DNA of 64,000 nt from positions 37,792 to 101,791 of the forward strand of contig NZ_FTMD01000017.1 in the NCBI RefSeq assembly GCF_900156155.1. The letters run 5' to 3'. The stretch comes from Aromatoleum tolulyticum. Its GTDB lineage: Bacteria; Pseudomonadota; Gammaproteobacteria; Burkholderiales; Rhodocyclaceae. The translations under genes and the position numbers were made by a program. The notes beneath the pieces are model-generated. The model had not been told where the DNA came from, ran no database searches, and was given only the letters and a program-made list of their open reading frames with translations. This document shows, one piece after another, positions 8,738-16,602 of this stretch (positions within the stretch are counted from its first letter, which is position 1; the number at the start of each line of letters is the position of its first letter).

Positions 8738-8929
8738 ACGGGCATCTCCTTGTGATCCGGGTCGAACCGCGCGGCGGGTCGTGCGTCGTGCCGCCGACGG
8801 TGTTCCCTTGGGGTTTTGTCGAGCGCTACGGTCATGCACCTGCGTGCAGGAATATAACGCGCGATTACCCGGAGCGGATGACAAGCGTGCAAATACGCGA
8901 TGCACGGCCGCGTGCAGCGTTGAAAATAC

Positions 8930-8951
8930 AAAGGGCGCCGTGGCGCCCTTT
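8930..8951 (-). terminator. intrinsic terminator of fpr
   Basis: The arms AAAGGGCGCC and GGCGCCCTTT form a near-perfect hairpin 25 bases downstream of the fpr stop. On the minus strand it runs into TTTGTATTTTC, a classic T-rich tail. Confidence 0.8.
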
Positions 8952-8975
8952 CGGTGGTGTCGCCGCAGCCCCGTC

Positions 8976-9752
8976 CTACTTTTCGACGAAGGCGTGCTCG
9001 ATGACGTAGTCGCCCGGCTCGCCGATGCGCTTCGACATCTTGAAGCCGCGGCGGTCGAGCAGCTCGCGCGAGCTCTTGAGCATCGCGGCGCTGCCGCAGA
9101 TCATCACGCGGTCGACGGCGGGGTCGAGCGGGGGCAGGCCGATGTCCTCGAACAGCTTGCCGCTTTCGATCAGGTCGGTGAAGCGGCCCTGGTTGCGGAA
9201 GGGCTCGCGCGTCACGGTGGGGTAGTAGATCAGCTTGTCGCGCACCGCCTCGCCGAGGAATTCGTGCTGCGGCAGTTCGTGCGTGATGTAGTGTTCGTAG
9301 GCAACCTCGCTGACGTGGCGCACGCCGTGGATGAGGATGACCTTCTCGAAGCGGTCATACACGTCTAGGTCGCGGATCACGCTCATGAACGGCGCGAGGC
9401 CGGTGCCGGTCGAGAACAGGTACAGGTGCTTGCCGGGCAGCAGGTCGTGCAGCACCAGTGTGCCGGTCGGCTTGCGGGAGACCAGGATGTCGTCGCCGGG
9501 CTGCACCTTCTGCAGGCGCGAGGTGAGCGGGCCGTCGGGCACCTTGATGCTGAAGAACTCGAGGTTTTCCTCGTAGTTCGCGCTGGCGATCGAATAGGCG
9601 CGCATCAGCGGGCGTCCCTCGACCTCGAGGCCGATCATCACGAACTGGCCGTTCTCGTAGCGCAGCGCGCGGTCGCGCGTCGTGGTGAAGGAGAACAGCG
9701 TGTCGTTCCAGTGATGCACGCTGACGATCTTTTCGGTGATGAAGGCGGCCAT
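8976..9752 (-). CDS. fpr: ferredoxin/flavodoxin--NADP+ reductase
   Basis: A 258-residue FAD enzyme of normal Fpr length. RAYSIAS near residues 51-57 is the FAD-binding RxYS motif, FSTGTGLAPFMSVIRD near 113-128 is the NADP-binding region, and CGSAAML near 220 is the conserved nicotinamide-side motif. The protein ends AFVEK, as in the bacterial Fpr subclass. It moves electrons between NADPH and ferredoxin or flavodoxin, often in oxidative stress or iron-sulfur repair. The gene is monocistronic, with its own terminator at 8930-8951 and a 122-bp upstream gap containing two direct TATATGG repeats. Confidence 0.95.
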   Translation of the reverse strand: MAAFITEKIVSVHHWNDTLFSFTTTRDRALRYENGQFVMIGLEVEGRPLMRAYSIASANYEENLEFFSIKVPDGPLTSRLQKVQPGDDILVSRKPTGTLVLHDLLPGKHLYLFSTGTGLAPFMSVIRDLDVYDRFEKVILIHGVRHVSEVAYEHYITHELPQHEFLGEAVRDKLIYYPTVTREPFRNQGRFTDLIESGKLFEDIGLPPLDPAVDRVMICGSAAMLKSSRELLDRRGFKMSKRIGEPGDYVIEHAFVEK

Positions 9753-9816
9753 GTCAGGTCTTTCGGTTCGGGGATGTGAGGTGCGAATTCTACTGTTGCA
9801 CTGCAGCGCGCGGGGC

Positions 9817-9844
9817 TATATGGGCTAGCCAATAAGTTATATGG
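9817..9844. promoter_or_regulatory. direct TATATGG repeats upstream of fpr
   Basis: TATATGG occurs at 9817-9823 and again at 9838-9844, a spacing of exactly 21 bp, about two helical turns. The stretch is AT-richer than its surroundings and lies 65-92 bp upstream of the fpr start. It could be an activator site for fpr; no named regulator is proposed. Confidence 0.3.
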
Positions 9845-9892
9845 ACGGGGTTAATCGCCAAAGATGAAGAAGATTTAATTCTTTGGCCCCGT
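9845..9892 (-). terminator. stem-loop at the end of the DM13 gene
   Basis: CCAAAG (9858-9863) pairs with CTTTGG (9881-9886), and the outer ACGGGG (9845-9850) pairs with CCCCGT (9887-9892) across a 7-base bulge. The DM13 stop codon lies in the loop. There is no T-run, so termination is only a possibility. Confidence 0.35.
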
Positions 9893-10393
9893 CACCGCGC
9901 CGCCCGCCCCGGGAGCCGTCAGCCGGGCGGGCGAGATCAGTACGCCGAACTGCTCGCACCAGATGACGACGCTGCCGTAGGCGCCCGGATCGACACCGGC
10001 CGGAATCGGGTAGTTCTGGCTGCCCTTGAACGCCTTGAGCCGGCCGAGGTCGATGAACATGCTGGCTGCGACGTCGCTATCGGGTGTGACCTGCGTGTCC
10101 GGCACGAGGTAGACGTGGAACTTGGGCCCCGGGCCGACCTGGAAGTCTTCCTCCAGATGCACGAGGCCGTCAAACACGCGCACGCCACCGCGGCCGTAGT
10201 GGATCGGGTCGGAGGGGTTGGCGTGGATGAAGGTCCCGCGCGCGACGAGGCGCAGCGCCGACGGGTCGTCGATGCGCTCGGCGGCGGTGATGTCGGCGAG
10301 GAAGATGAAGGGATAGACGAAGATGCCCAGCGCGAAGCCGGCGGCGGTGCCGAGCAGGCCGCCGAGGACGAAGACGAGGATCGATCTTTTCAT
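9875..10393 (-). CDS. membrane-anchored DM13-domain protein
   Basis: A 172-residue protein. Residues 5-33 form an N-terminal membrane anchor (FVLGGLLGTAAGFALGIFVY). The rest is a DM13 domain with GTFIHANPSDPIHYGRGGV, LEEDFQVGPGPKFHVYL, LGRLKAFKGSQNYPIP and VVIWCEQFGVLISPA blocks. DM13 is a beta-sandwich predicted to bind haem-like or redox cofactors through a conserved cysteine, here in the IWCEQF segment, but this is not proved biochemically. It probably faces the periplasm. It is divergent from the double nitroreductase gene, with only 55 bp between the starts. Confidence 0.85.
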   Translation of the reverse strand: MKRSILVFVLGGLLGTAAGFALGIFVYPFIFLADITAAERIDDPSALRLVARGTFIHANPSDPIHYGRGGVRVFDGLVHLEEDFQVGPGPKFHVYLVPDTQVTPDSDVAASMFIDLGRLKAFKGSQNYPIPAGVDPGAYGSVVIWCEQFGVLISPARLTAPGAGGAVTGPKN

Positions 10394-10448
10394 CGCTGTC
10401 GGACTCCTGTGCTGAGGCGGTGGCGCGATGAACTGCGAGGGGGGCGGG

Positions 10449-12083
10449 ATGGCGCACGAGCCGGCAGCAGTGTCGACGGACAGCGGGAAGGTCGCCGCCG
10501 TGCGGGCCTACCATGAGCATAGCAAGCATCGGCCGGACCGCTACGCGCCGGGGCCGGGACGGCTCGACTGGGCGAACCAGCCGGACCCGTGGCGCCATTG
10601 GAACGGTGCCGCGCGCGCGCTCCTGCCGCTCGCGGCGGACGGCCTCGCGACGCGCTACGCCGCCTTGCGCCGCGGCGAATTGCCGCCGCCCGCGCCCTTC
10701 GATCTCGCGCATCTGGGCATCCTGTTCGAGCTCTCGCTCGCGTTGTCGGCATGGAAGGAGTTCGGCGGTGCACGCTGGGCGCTGCGCTGCAACCCGTCGA
10801 GCGGCAACCTGCATCCGACCGAGGGCTACCTGATCGCGCCGGCGCTGCCCGGCATCCCGGCGGGCGTGCACCATTACCTGAGCCGCGAGCACGTGCTGGA
10901 GCAGCGTGCGGCGCCGCGCGAGGGATGGGATGCAGCCTTCGGCGGGCAGGGGGTGCTGGTCGCGCTGAGCTCGATCCACTGGCGCGAGGCGTGGAAGTAC
11001 GGCATGCGCGCGTGGCGCTACTGCCAGCACGATTGCGGTCATGCGGTGGCCGCGCTGACGCTTGCCGCCGCGGCGCTCGGCTGGCCGGCGCGGGTGCTCG
11101 ACCGCGTCGGCGACGACGATATCGCGCGCCTCGCGGGGCTCGATCGCGCAGCGGACTGCGATGGTGCCGAGCGCGAGGCGCCCGAGGTGCTACTGCAGCT
11201 CGGCGCGGCGGGGGACGGGATCGATGTCGATGCGCTGCTCGCGTTCGCGGCGCAGGCCGACTGGCACGGACGCGCCAACCGCCTGAGTTCGGCGCATGTC
11301 GACTGGCCGGACATCGCCGTCGTCGACGCTGCCGCGCGCAAGCCGCGTACGGCCGCGGCGGATGCGCCGGCACCCGCGGCGCTGCCTCTGCCCGCCGCGC
11401 CGGTGCTGGACCTGCCGGTCGCGACGCTCGCGCGCCGGCGCCGCAGCGCGGTCGCCTTCGACGGCGTGACGACGATGGCTGCCGATGCCTTCTTCGCCGT
11501 GCTCGATGCGCTGCTGCCGCGTGCGGACGTGCCGCCGTGGTCGGCCTGGCCGTGGCCGCCGCAGGTGCATCCGGCGTTCTTCGTGCATCGCGTCGACGGG
11601 CTGGAGCCGGGGCTCTACGTGCTGGTGCGCGATCCGGCCGCGCTCGCCGGGCTGCGCGGGGCGATGCGCGCGGACTGGCTGTGGCACAAGGCCGGTCCGG
11701 CGCCCCTGCCGCTCTACCTGCTGATCCCCTACGACCTGCGTGAAACGGCGCAGCTCGTCAGCTGCCATCAGGAGATCGCGGCCGATTCGTGTTTCGCGCT
11801 CGGCATGCTCGCCCGCACGGGGATCGTCGCGCGCGAGCCATGGCGCTACGCGCAGCTCTTCCGCGAATGCGGCATGCTCGGCCACGTGCTGTACCTGGAG
11901 GCCGAGGCGGCGGGGCTGCGCGGCACCGGCATCGGCTGCTTCTTCGACGACACGATGCACGAGCTGCTGGGCCTCGCCGGCGGCGAATGGCAAAGCCTCT
12001 ACCACTTCACCGTCGGCGGGCCGGTCGAGGATGGGCGCCTCAGTTCCTTGCCGCCCTATGCCGGGCGCGGCTCCGGATCCTAG
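10449..12083 (+). CDS. SagB/ThcOx-type protein with two nitroreductase domains
   Basis: A 544-residue protein with two nitroreductase-fold halves. The first, about residues 60-240, has NPSSGNLHPTEGYLI, the signature of SagB/ThcOx flavin oxidases, and a WKYGMRAWRYCQHDCGHA helix. The second, about 315-535, has LARRRRSAVAFDG and RETAQLVSCHQEIAADSCF. ThcOx enzymes use FMN to oxidise azolines in peptide natural products. No cyclodehydratase, precursor peptide or exporter is near, so a RiPP role is unsupported here. The start at 10449 follows a GAGGGGGGCGGG ribosome site; an in-frame ATG at 10428 is possible. It overlaps the ferritin-like gene by 4 bp at its 3' end. Confidence 0.85.
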   Translation: MAHEPAAVSTDSGKVAAVRAYHEHSKHRPDRYAPGPGRLDWANQPDPWRHWNGAARALLPLAADGLATRYAALRRGELPPPAPFDLAHLGILFELSLALSAWKEFGGARWALRCNPSSGNLHPTEGYLIAPALPGIPAGVHHYLSREHVLEQRAAPREGWDAAFGGQGVLVALSSIHWREAWKYGMRAWRYCQHDCGHAVAALTLAAAALGWPARVLDRVGDDDIARLAGLDRAADCDGAEREAPEVLLQLGAAGDGIDVDALLAFAAQADWHGRANRLSSAHVDWPDIAVVDAAARKPRTAAADAPAPAALPLPAAPVLDLPVATLARRRRSAVAFDGVTTMAADAFFAVLDALLPRADVPPWSAWPWPPQVHPAFFVHRVDGLEPGLYVLVRDPAALAGLRGAMRADWLWHKAGPAPLPLYLLIPYDLRETAQLVSCHQEIAADSCFALGMLARTGIVAREPWRYAQLFRECGMLGHVLYLEAEAAGLRGTGIGCFFDDTMHELLGLAGGEWQSLYHFTVGGPVEDGRLSSLPPYAGRGSGS

Positions 12084-12547
12084 GTCGGTCGTGCCGGCGC
12101 GAAGGCCGACAGGTCGCCCGGCTTGCGCAGCATCTTGTCGACTTCCGCGAGATGCAGTTCCTCGGTCTGGACCATCTGGCGCGCATATTCCTCGAGCGCC
12201 ACCGAGCGGTCCGCGACCAGGGCGAGCAGTTCGTCATAGAGCTTCAGGGCGCTGCGCTCCGATTCGAGCGATTCGCGCAGCATCGCGCCGATGTCGTGCT
12301 GGTGCGAGTCGAGCAGCGGTCCGATCGCGAGCGAGGGGTGAGCGCCCAGCGTGGTGATCCATTCGCCGGCCATGCGCGCGTGTTGCAGCGATTCTTCCGC
12401 CTGCGTGTTCAGCCACGACACGATCGGGATGCGCCCGAAGCCGAATACGAGGAAGGAATAATGCGTGTAGCGCACGACTCCGGCCAATTCCGCCTCGAGG
12501 ATACGGTCCAGCGCCGCAACGACCGCTTCCTTGTCGAGTTCCGCCAT
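12080..12547 (-). CDS. ferritin-like (bacterioferritin-type) protein
   Basis: A 155-residue four-helix protein. It contains the usual diiron ligands: Glu in LEAELAGVVRYTHY, an EESLQH ExxH pair, a Glu in LESERSALKLYDEL, and a second pair in TEELHLAEV. The length and order fit bacterioferritin or Dps-like ferritins that store or oxidise iron. AGGAGGGG lies 6 bases before this ATG. It is convergent with the nitroreductase gene; the link between the two may be chance. Confidence 0.85.
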   Translation of the reverse strand: MAELDKEAVVAALDRILEAELAGVVRYTHYSFLVFGFGRIPIVSWLNTQAEESLQHARMAGEWITTLGAHPSLAIGPLLDSHQHDIGAMLRESLESERSALKLYDELLALVADRSVALEEYARQMVQTEELHLAEVDKMLRKPGDLSAFAPARPT

Positions 12548-12654
12548 GATGTCCCCTCCTGTGCTTGTCGCCGTGCGATGCGGCACGGCGCTGCTACCCC
12601 ACTCTAGACCACTGCGACGGCGGTCGCAGCGTGGGGGGGGCGAGGGGCGGCGGC

Positions 12655-13095
12655 TCAGCCCGGCGGGAGGGGCTTCACGAGGGTCACGGGGACCGGCGAA
12701 CGCTCCAGCACGGCATGGGCGACGGAGCCAAGCAGGGCCTGCAGCAGCGCGCCGCGGCCGTGCGTGCCCATGACGATCTTGTCGAAGCGGTGCTCGCTCG
12801 CGTAGCGGACGATGGTGTCGGCGACATGGCCGATCGCGATGTGGTGCGTGTAGGGCATGCCGGCCGCGTCGAGCGCCGCCCGTGCGCTGGCCAATGCGGC
12901 GAGGCCTTCCTCGCGGTGCCAGGTCTCGAGGTCGTCGTGGCTGACGAAGCTGCGGGCGTGGCCGTCCACGGGGATCTGCACGTTGAGCAGGTGGATGTCG
13001 AGCTCGCCGCCGAGCGCGCGCAGCTTCATGAGGTGTTCGAGTGCGCGGTTGGCGTTGTCCGAGCCGTCGAGGGGTACGAGTACCTTGAGCATCAC
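12655..13095 (-). CDS. universal stress protein (UspA family)
   Basis: A 146-residue single Usp domain. It starts MMLKVLVPLDGSDNANRAL and contains the ATP-binding loop GTHGRGALLQALLGSVAHAV with the G-2x-G-9x-G-S pattern, which suggests the ATP-binding UspFG/MJ0577 subgroup. Such proteins aid survival under starvation or stress. It lies 19 bp downstream of the TerC gene on the same strand, so the two probably form one operon. Confidence 0.92.
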   Translation of the reverse strand: MMLKVLVPLDGSDNANRALEHLMKLRALGGELDIHLLNVQIPVDGHARSFVSHDDLETWHREEGLAALASARAALDAAGMPYTHHIAIGHVADTIVRYASEHRFDKIVMGTHGRGALLQALLGSVAHAVLERSPVPVTLVKPLPPG

Positions 13096-13114
13096 GATCT
13101 CCTTGTCAGCACGG

Positions 13115-13858
13115 TCAGTTGCGTCGGGATGCGTCGCCGGTCTCTTCGACCGCGAGTTCGACGAGTGGCGCCGCTTCGCCGCCCCGGCGTCGCGCGAGCC
13201 ACGCGCCCACGCCGACGACGAACGCTGCGCCCGCGACCGAGGTCACGTAGTGCAGCCAGCCCGGCAGCCCTTCCACATAGGGTTTCATGACCACGTCACC
13301 GACCAGCATGCCACCGGCGATCCAGCCGAGCAACGCCGCGCCCAGCGTGATCACGACCGGGAAGCGATCCATCAGCTTCAGCACGAACTTGCTGCCCCAC
13401 ACGATGATCGGGATGCTCACGACGATGCCGAAGACGACCAAGCCGAGGTCACCCTTGGCCGCACCCGCGACCGCGATCACGTTGTCGAGGCTCATCACCG
13501 CGTCGGCGACGACGATGGTCTTGATCGCGCCGAGCAGATGCGTCGAGCCCTCGATGTTGCCGTGGCCGTCGTCGTCCTCGGGCTGCATCAGCTTGACGCC
13601 GATCCACAGCAGCAGCAGCGCGCCGACGACTTTCAGGAAGGGCAGCGCCAGCAGCTGCAGCGCAAAGAAGATCAGCACGATGCGCAGCGCGATCGCGCCG
13701 ACGACGCCCCACGCGATGCCCTTGTTGCGCTGGTGCTCGGGCAGCTTGCGACAGGCGAGCGCGATCACGACGGCGTTGTCGCCGCCGAGCAGGATGTCGA
13801 TCGCGATGATCTGCAATACCGACACCCAGAAGGTGGCGGTCATCAGGGTTTCGAGCAC
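13115..13858 (-). CDS. TerC/YjbE-family integral membrane protein
   Basis: A 247-residue protein with about seven membrane segments. It carries the paired TerC motifs IDILLGGDNAVVIA (residues 20-33) and VMSLDNVIAVAG, whose aspartates are thought to handle metal ions such as Mn2+ in related exporters. A GTG start at 13858 is chosen because AAGGAG lies 8 bases upstream; the downstream ATG lacks such a site. I looked for a yybP-ykoY manganese riboswitch in the 178-bp leader and did not find the conserved core. It is co-transcribed with the usp gene. Confidence 0.9.
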   Translation of the reverse strand: MLETLMTATFWVSVLQIIAIDILLGGDNAVVIALACRKLPEHQRNKGIAWGVVGAIALRIVLIFFALQLLALPFLKVVGALLLLWIGVKLMQPEDDDGHGNIEGSTHLLGAIKTIVVADAVMSLDNVIAVAGAAKGDLGLVVFGIVVSIPIIVWGSKFVLKLMDRFPVVITLGAALLGWIAGGMLVGDVVMKPYVEGLPGWLHYVTSVAGAAFVVGVGAWLARRRGGEAAPLVELAVEETGDASRRN

Positions 13859-14036
13859 TGCTCGTTCTCCTTATCTGGCACGGATGATGAGGCTGAAGGC
13901 GGCCATTGTCGCCAAGAACGGCATCGCGCGACAGGGGGCGCCGGCGGGATCCGGTGGCACGAACGATACGGGGGCGCCCTTTCGGCCCGCTTTCGGCGCC
14001 GGCCGCGGGCGATGTGCCCCTGCTAACATCGTCCCC

Positions 14037-15449
14037 ATGAGCCGCTACCAGGACCTCGCCGAGCAGACGGAAAAGCTCATCGCCGACGGCGTGCTGCGCG
14101 CCGGCGACCGGCTGCCGTCGGTGCGCCAGGCCTGCCGCACGCACAAGGTCAGCCCGATCACCGTCACGCAGGCCTATTACCTGCTGGAAGGGCGCGGCCT
14201 GATCGAGGCGCGGCCGAAGTCGGGTTACTTCGTACGCGCGCGCCTCGGCCGCAACCTGCCCGAGCCGGACATGACGCGCCCGCTCGGCGGTTCGACGCAG
14301 CTCGAGGTCAGCGACTTCATCTTCCAGATCCTCGACAGCGTGCGCGACCCCGCGATCGTGCCGCTGGGGTCGAGCTTCCCCAGCCCCTACCTGTATCCGC
14401 TCGACAGGCTCGGGCGCTTCCTCGCGAATGCCGCACGCCGGCTCGATCCGCTCGCGACGGTGACCGACCTGCCGCCGGGCAACGAGGAGCTGCGCCGGCA
14501 GCTCGCGCTGCGCTACCTCGCGCACGGTGCGCCGGTGTCGCCGCAGGAGATCGTCATCACCTCGGGCGCGATGGAGGGACTCAACCTGTGCCTGCAGGCC
14601 GTCACGCGCCCCGGCGACCTGATCGCGATCGAATCGCCGACCTTCTATGCCGGACTGCAGGCGAGCGAGCGCCTGGGGCTCAAGGTCATCGAGATCCCGA
14701 CCCACCCGCGCGAAGGCGTGAGCCTGCCGGCGCTGGAGGACGCGCTGCGCCACCATCCGGTGAAGGCCTGCCTCGTGATGCTGAACTTCGCCAACCCGAC
14801 CGGCAGCCTCGTGCCGGACGAGCGCCGCAAGGACCTCGTCGAGTTGCTGCGTCGCTTCGAGGTGCCGCTGATCGAGGACGACGTGTATGCCGAGCTGTAC
14901 TTCGGCCGGCAGGCGCCGCTATGCACGAAGGCGGTGGATGCGGACGGCCTGGTGATGCACGTGTCCTCGTTCTCGAAATGCCTCGCGCCCGGCTACCGCG
15001 TCGGCTGGGTCGCGGCGGGGCGCTACGCCGGCCGCATCCAGCGCCTGAAGCTCGCGACCAGTCTCGCGACGACGGTGCCGGTGCAGATCGCGCTGGCGGA
15101 CTACCTGAAGCACGGCGGCTACGAGAACCACCTGCGCCAGTTGCGGCGCAAGCTGGCCGAACAGGAGGTCGCGCTGACCGCCGCGATCGAGCGGCATTTC
15201 CCGCCCGGCACGCGGCTCGCGCGGCCGCAGGGGGGCTATTTCGTGTGGCTGGAGCTGCCGCGCCAGGTCGACACGCTGCTGCTGCACCAGCAGGCGCTCG
15301 CGCACGGCATCAGCATCGCGCCGGGGCCGATCTTCTCGGCGAAGCGCGAATTCGGCCACTGGCTGCGACTCAACTTCGGTCACCCCGATTCGGAGCGCCA
15401 GCAGGCGGCGATGGCGACGCTGGGCCGGCTCATCGCACAGCAGCTATAA
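14037..15449 (+). CDS. MocR-type GntR regulator with aminotransferase domain
   Basis: A 470-residue fusion. Residues 5-75 form a GntR winged helix (LIADGVLRAGDRLPSVRQAC ... ARPKSGYFV). The rest is a fold-type I aminotransferase domain with NPTGSLVPDERR, IEDDVYAELYF and the PLP lysine in SSFSKCLAPGYRVGW. MocR proteins are PLP-responsive regulators, often of vitamin B6, GABA or taurine genes. The usual target is a divergent neighbour, here the TerC/usp operon 178 bp away, though that link is only positional. The 3' end overlaps the convergent COX4-like gene by 6 bp. Confidence 0.92.
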   Translation: MSRYQDLAEQTEKLIADGVLRAGDRLPSVRQACRTHKVSPITVTQAYYLLEGRGLIEARPKSGYFVRARLGRNLPEPDMTRPLGGSTQLEVSDFIFQILDSVRDPAIVPLGSSFPSPYLYPLDRLGRFLANAARRLDPLATVTDLPPGNEELRRQLALRYLAHGAPVSPQEIVITSGAMEGLNLCLQAVTRPGDLIAIESPTFYAGLQASERLGLKVIEIPTHPREGVSLPALEDALRHHPVKACLVMLNFANPTGSLVPDERRKDLVELLRRFEVPLIEDDVYAELYFGRQAPLCTKAVDADGLVMHVSSFSKCLAPGYRVGWVAAGRYAGRIQRLKLATSLATTVPVQIALADYLKHGGYENHLRQLRRKLAEQEVALTAAIERHFPPGTRLARPQGGYFVWLELPRQVDTLLLHQQALAHGISIAPGPIFSAKREFGHWLRLNFGHPDSERQQAAMATLGRLIAQQL

Positions 15450-15752
15450 GGTCGCCCAGCGTGCGAACTCGCGCCCGAAGAAGGCGATCAGCACCAGCGC
15501 GAGCGGCGCGAAGGCGACGAAGCCCTTCACCACGCGGCGGATGAAGGGATGGGCGAGTTCGGCCTCGATGAAGCGCTGTGCAATGAGCATGCCCTTCGCC
15601 CACACGATGGCCGCGACCACGACAGGCAGCCACGCGGCGCCGTGGAACCACTTTCCAAGGCCGAGGCTCAGCAGGGTCAGCGCGACGAGGATCAGCCATG
15701 CCGCGGTCAGCGGGGCCAGCGCGGTGGCGGGTTTTTGCTCGGTCGGGCTCAT
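15444..15752 (-). CDS. cytochrome c oxidase subunit IV-like / NorF-like protein
   Basis: A 102-residue protein with three membrane segments, similar to prokaryotic subunit IV (COX4_pro) and the NorF proteins of nitric oxide reductase clusters. It follows the subunit III-like gene by 3 bp, so they form one operon. The two usually assist assembly or function of a haem-copper oxidase or nitric oxide reductase. No catalytic subunit gene is in the window, so which enzyme they serve is unknown. Confidence 0.75.
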   Translation of the reverse strand: MSPTEQKPATALAPLTAAWLILVALTLLSLGLGKWFHGAAWLPVVVAAIVWAKGMLIAQRFIEAELAHPFIRRVVKGFVAFAPLALVLIAFFGREFARWATL

Positions 15753-15755
15753 CGT

Positions 15756-16361
15756 TTACGCCAGCACGTAGAAGAAGGGGAAGAGGACCAGCCAGATGAT
15801 GTCGGTGGCGTGCCAGTAGCTCGCCAGCGCCTCCAGTCCGCTGTGCTCCTCGGCCGAATACGCGCCGGCGACGTGGCGCGCGAGCACCCACAGCATGCCG
15901 AGGATGCCCCAGGTCGCATGCACCAGGTGGTTGATCGTCAGGTAGTAGTAGACGGTGAAGAAGATGCCTGCCTCGCCGTCGATGCCGTGCGCGAGGTTCC
16001 AGCGGATCTCGAGGAACTTCGCGACCGGGTAGCCGAGCGCCACGACCAGCCCGGCGACGAGCCACCACAGCGAGCGCCGGCGCTGGCCGGCGCGCATCGT
16101 CACGACCGACGCGGCAATGAAGAAGCTGCTCGTCACCATCAGCAAGGTGATGACGGTGCCGGAGACCCGCGACAGGCGCTCCGACCCGTGCTCGAAGGCG
16201 TCGGGAAAGTGCGCGCGGGCGACGAAATAGACAATGAAGAGCACGGCGAACTCGACGAATTCGCAGCTGATGCCTACCCAGATGCCGCTGTTGCCGGGGA
16301 CCCGCCCGGCCAGCGCGGCGTCCTGCCGTGGCGGGGGAGCGGGAATCGCAATCGTCGTCAT
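15756..16361 (-). CDS. cytochrome c oxidase subunit III-like / NorE-like protein
   Basis: A 201-residue membrane protein with about five helices. GNSGIWVGISCEFVEFAVLF and a YYYLTINHLVHATWGILGML helix are typical of NorE and other short subunit III proteins. The chosen ATG gives a short cytoplasmic tail followed by helix 1, as in NorE. No strong ribosome site is visible; upstream in-frame starts at 16448, 16397 and 16391 would add unlikely residues. It is the first gene of a two-gene operon and divergent from ccoG, 241 bp away. Confidence 0.8.
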   Translation of the reverse strand: MTTIAIPAPPPRQDAALAGRVPGNSGIWVGISCEFVEFAVLFIVYFVARAHFPDAFEHGSERLSRVSGTVITLLMVTSSFFIAASVVTMRAGQRRRSLWWLVAGLVVALGYPVAKFLEIRWNLAHGIDGEAGIFFTVYYYLTINHLVHATWGILGMLWVLARHVAGAYSAEEHSGLEALASYWHATDIIWLVLFPFFYVLA

Positions 16362-16557
16362 GGCTGTGCGCCCATTGTGCAATCTGCTCATTGTCATCCG
16401 ATCCGGCCGGTGATCACAGATACAGCCGATCGTGTTTCGGATCGGCACAGATCAGCGCCTGTTTCCTGAGCGGGATGAAATCTGTTCCTGTCTGAAATGT
16501 GCTTTTCTGGAACTGTTCCTGTCGGTCGCCCGGTGATGTACTCGCCTCCGGCGTCGA

Positions 16558-16579
16558 CCGGGGAGATTGTCTCCCCCGG
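16558..16579. promoter_or_regulatory. inverted repeat upstream of ccoG
   Basis: CCGGGGAGA (16558-16566) and TCTCCCCCGG (16570-16579) form an inverted repeat with one extra C, 24 bases before the ccoG start. It could be a leader hairpin or an operator. It does not match an FNR box. Confidence 0.3.
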
Positions 16580-16602
16580 CCCGCATCCGGAGGAAGGCAG
16601 GA

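Noticed and set aside
10449..12083. A thiazole/oxazole-modified peptide gene cluster
   Set aside because: Only the SagB-like protein is present; no cyclodehydratase, leader peptide or exporter lies within 10 kb.
13859..14036. yybP-ykoY manganese riboswitch before the TerC gene
   Set aside because: TerC genes often have one, but the conserved core pattern is not visible on the minus strand here.
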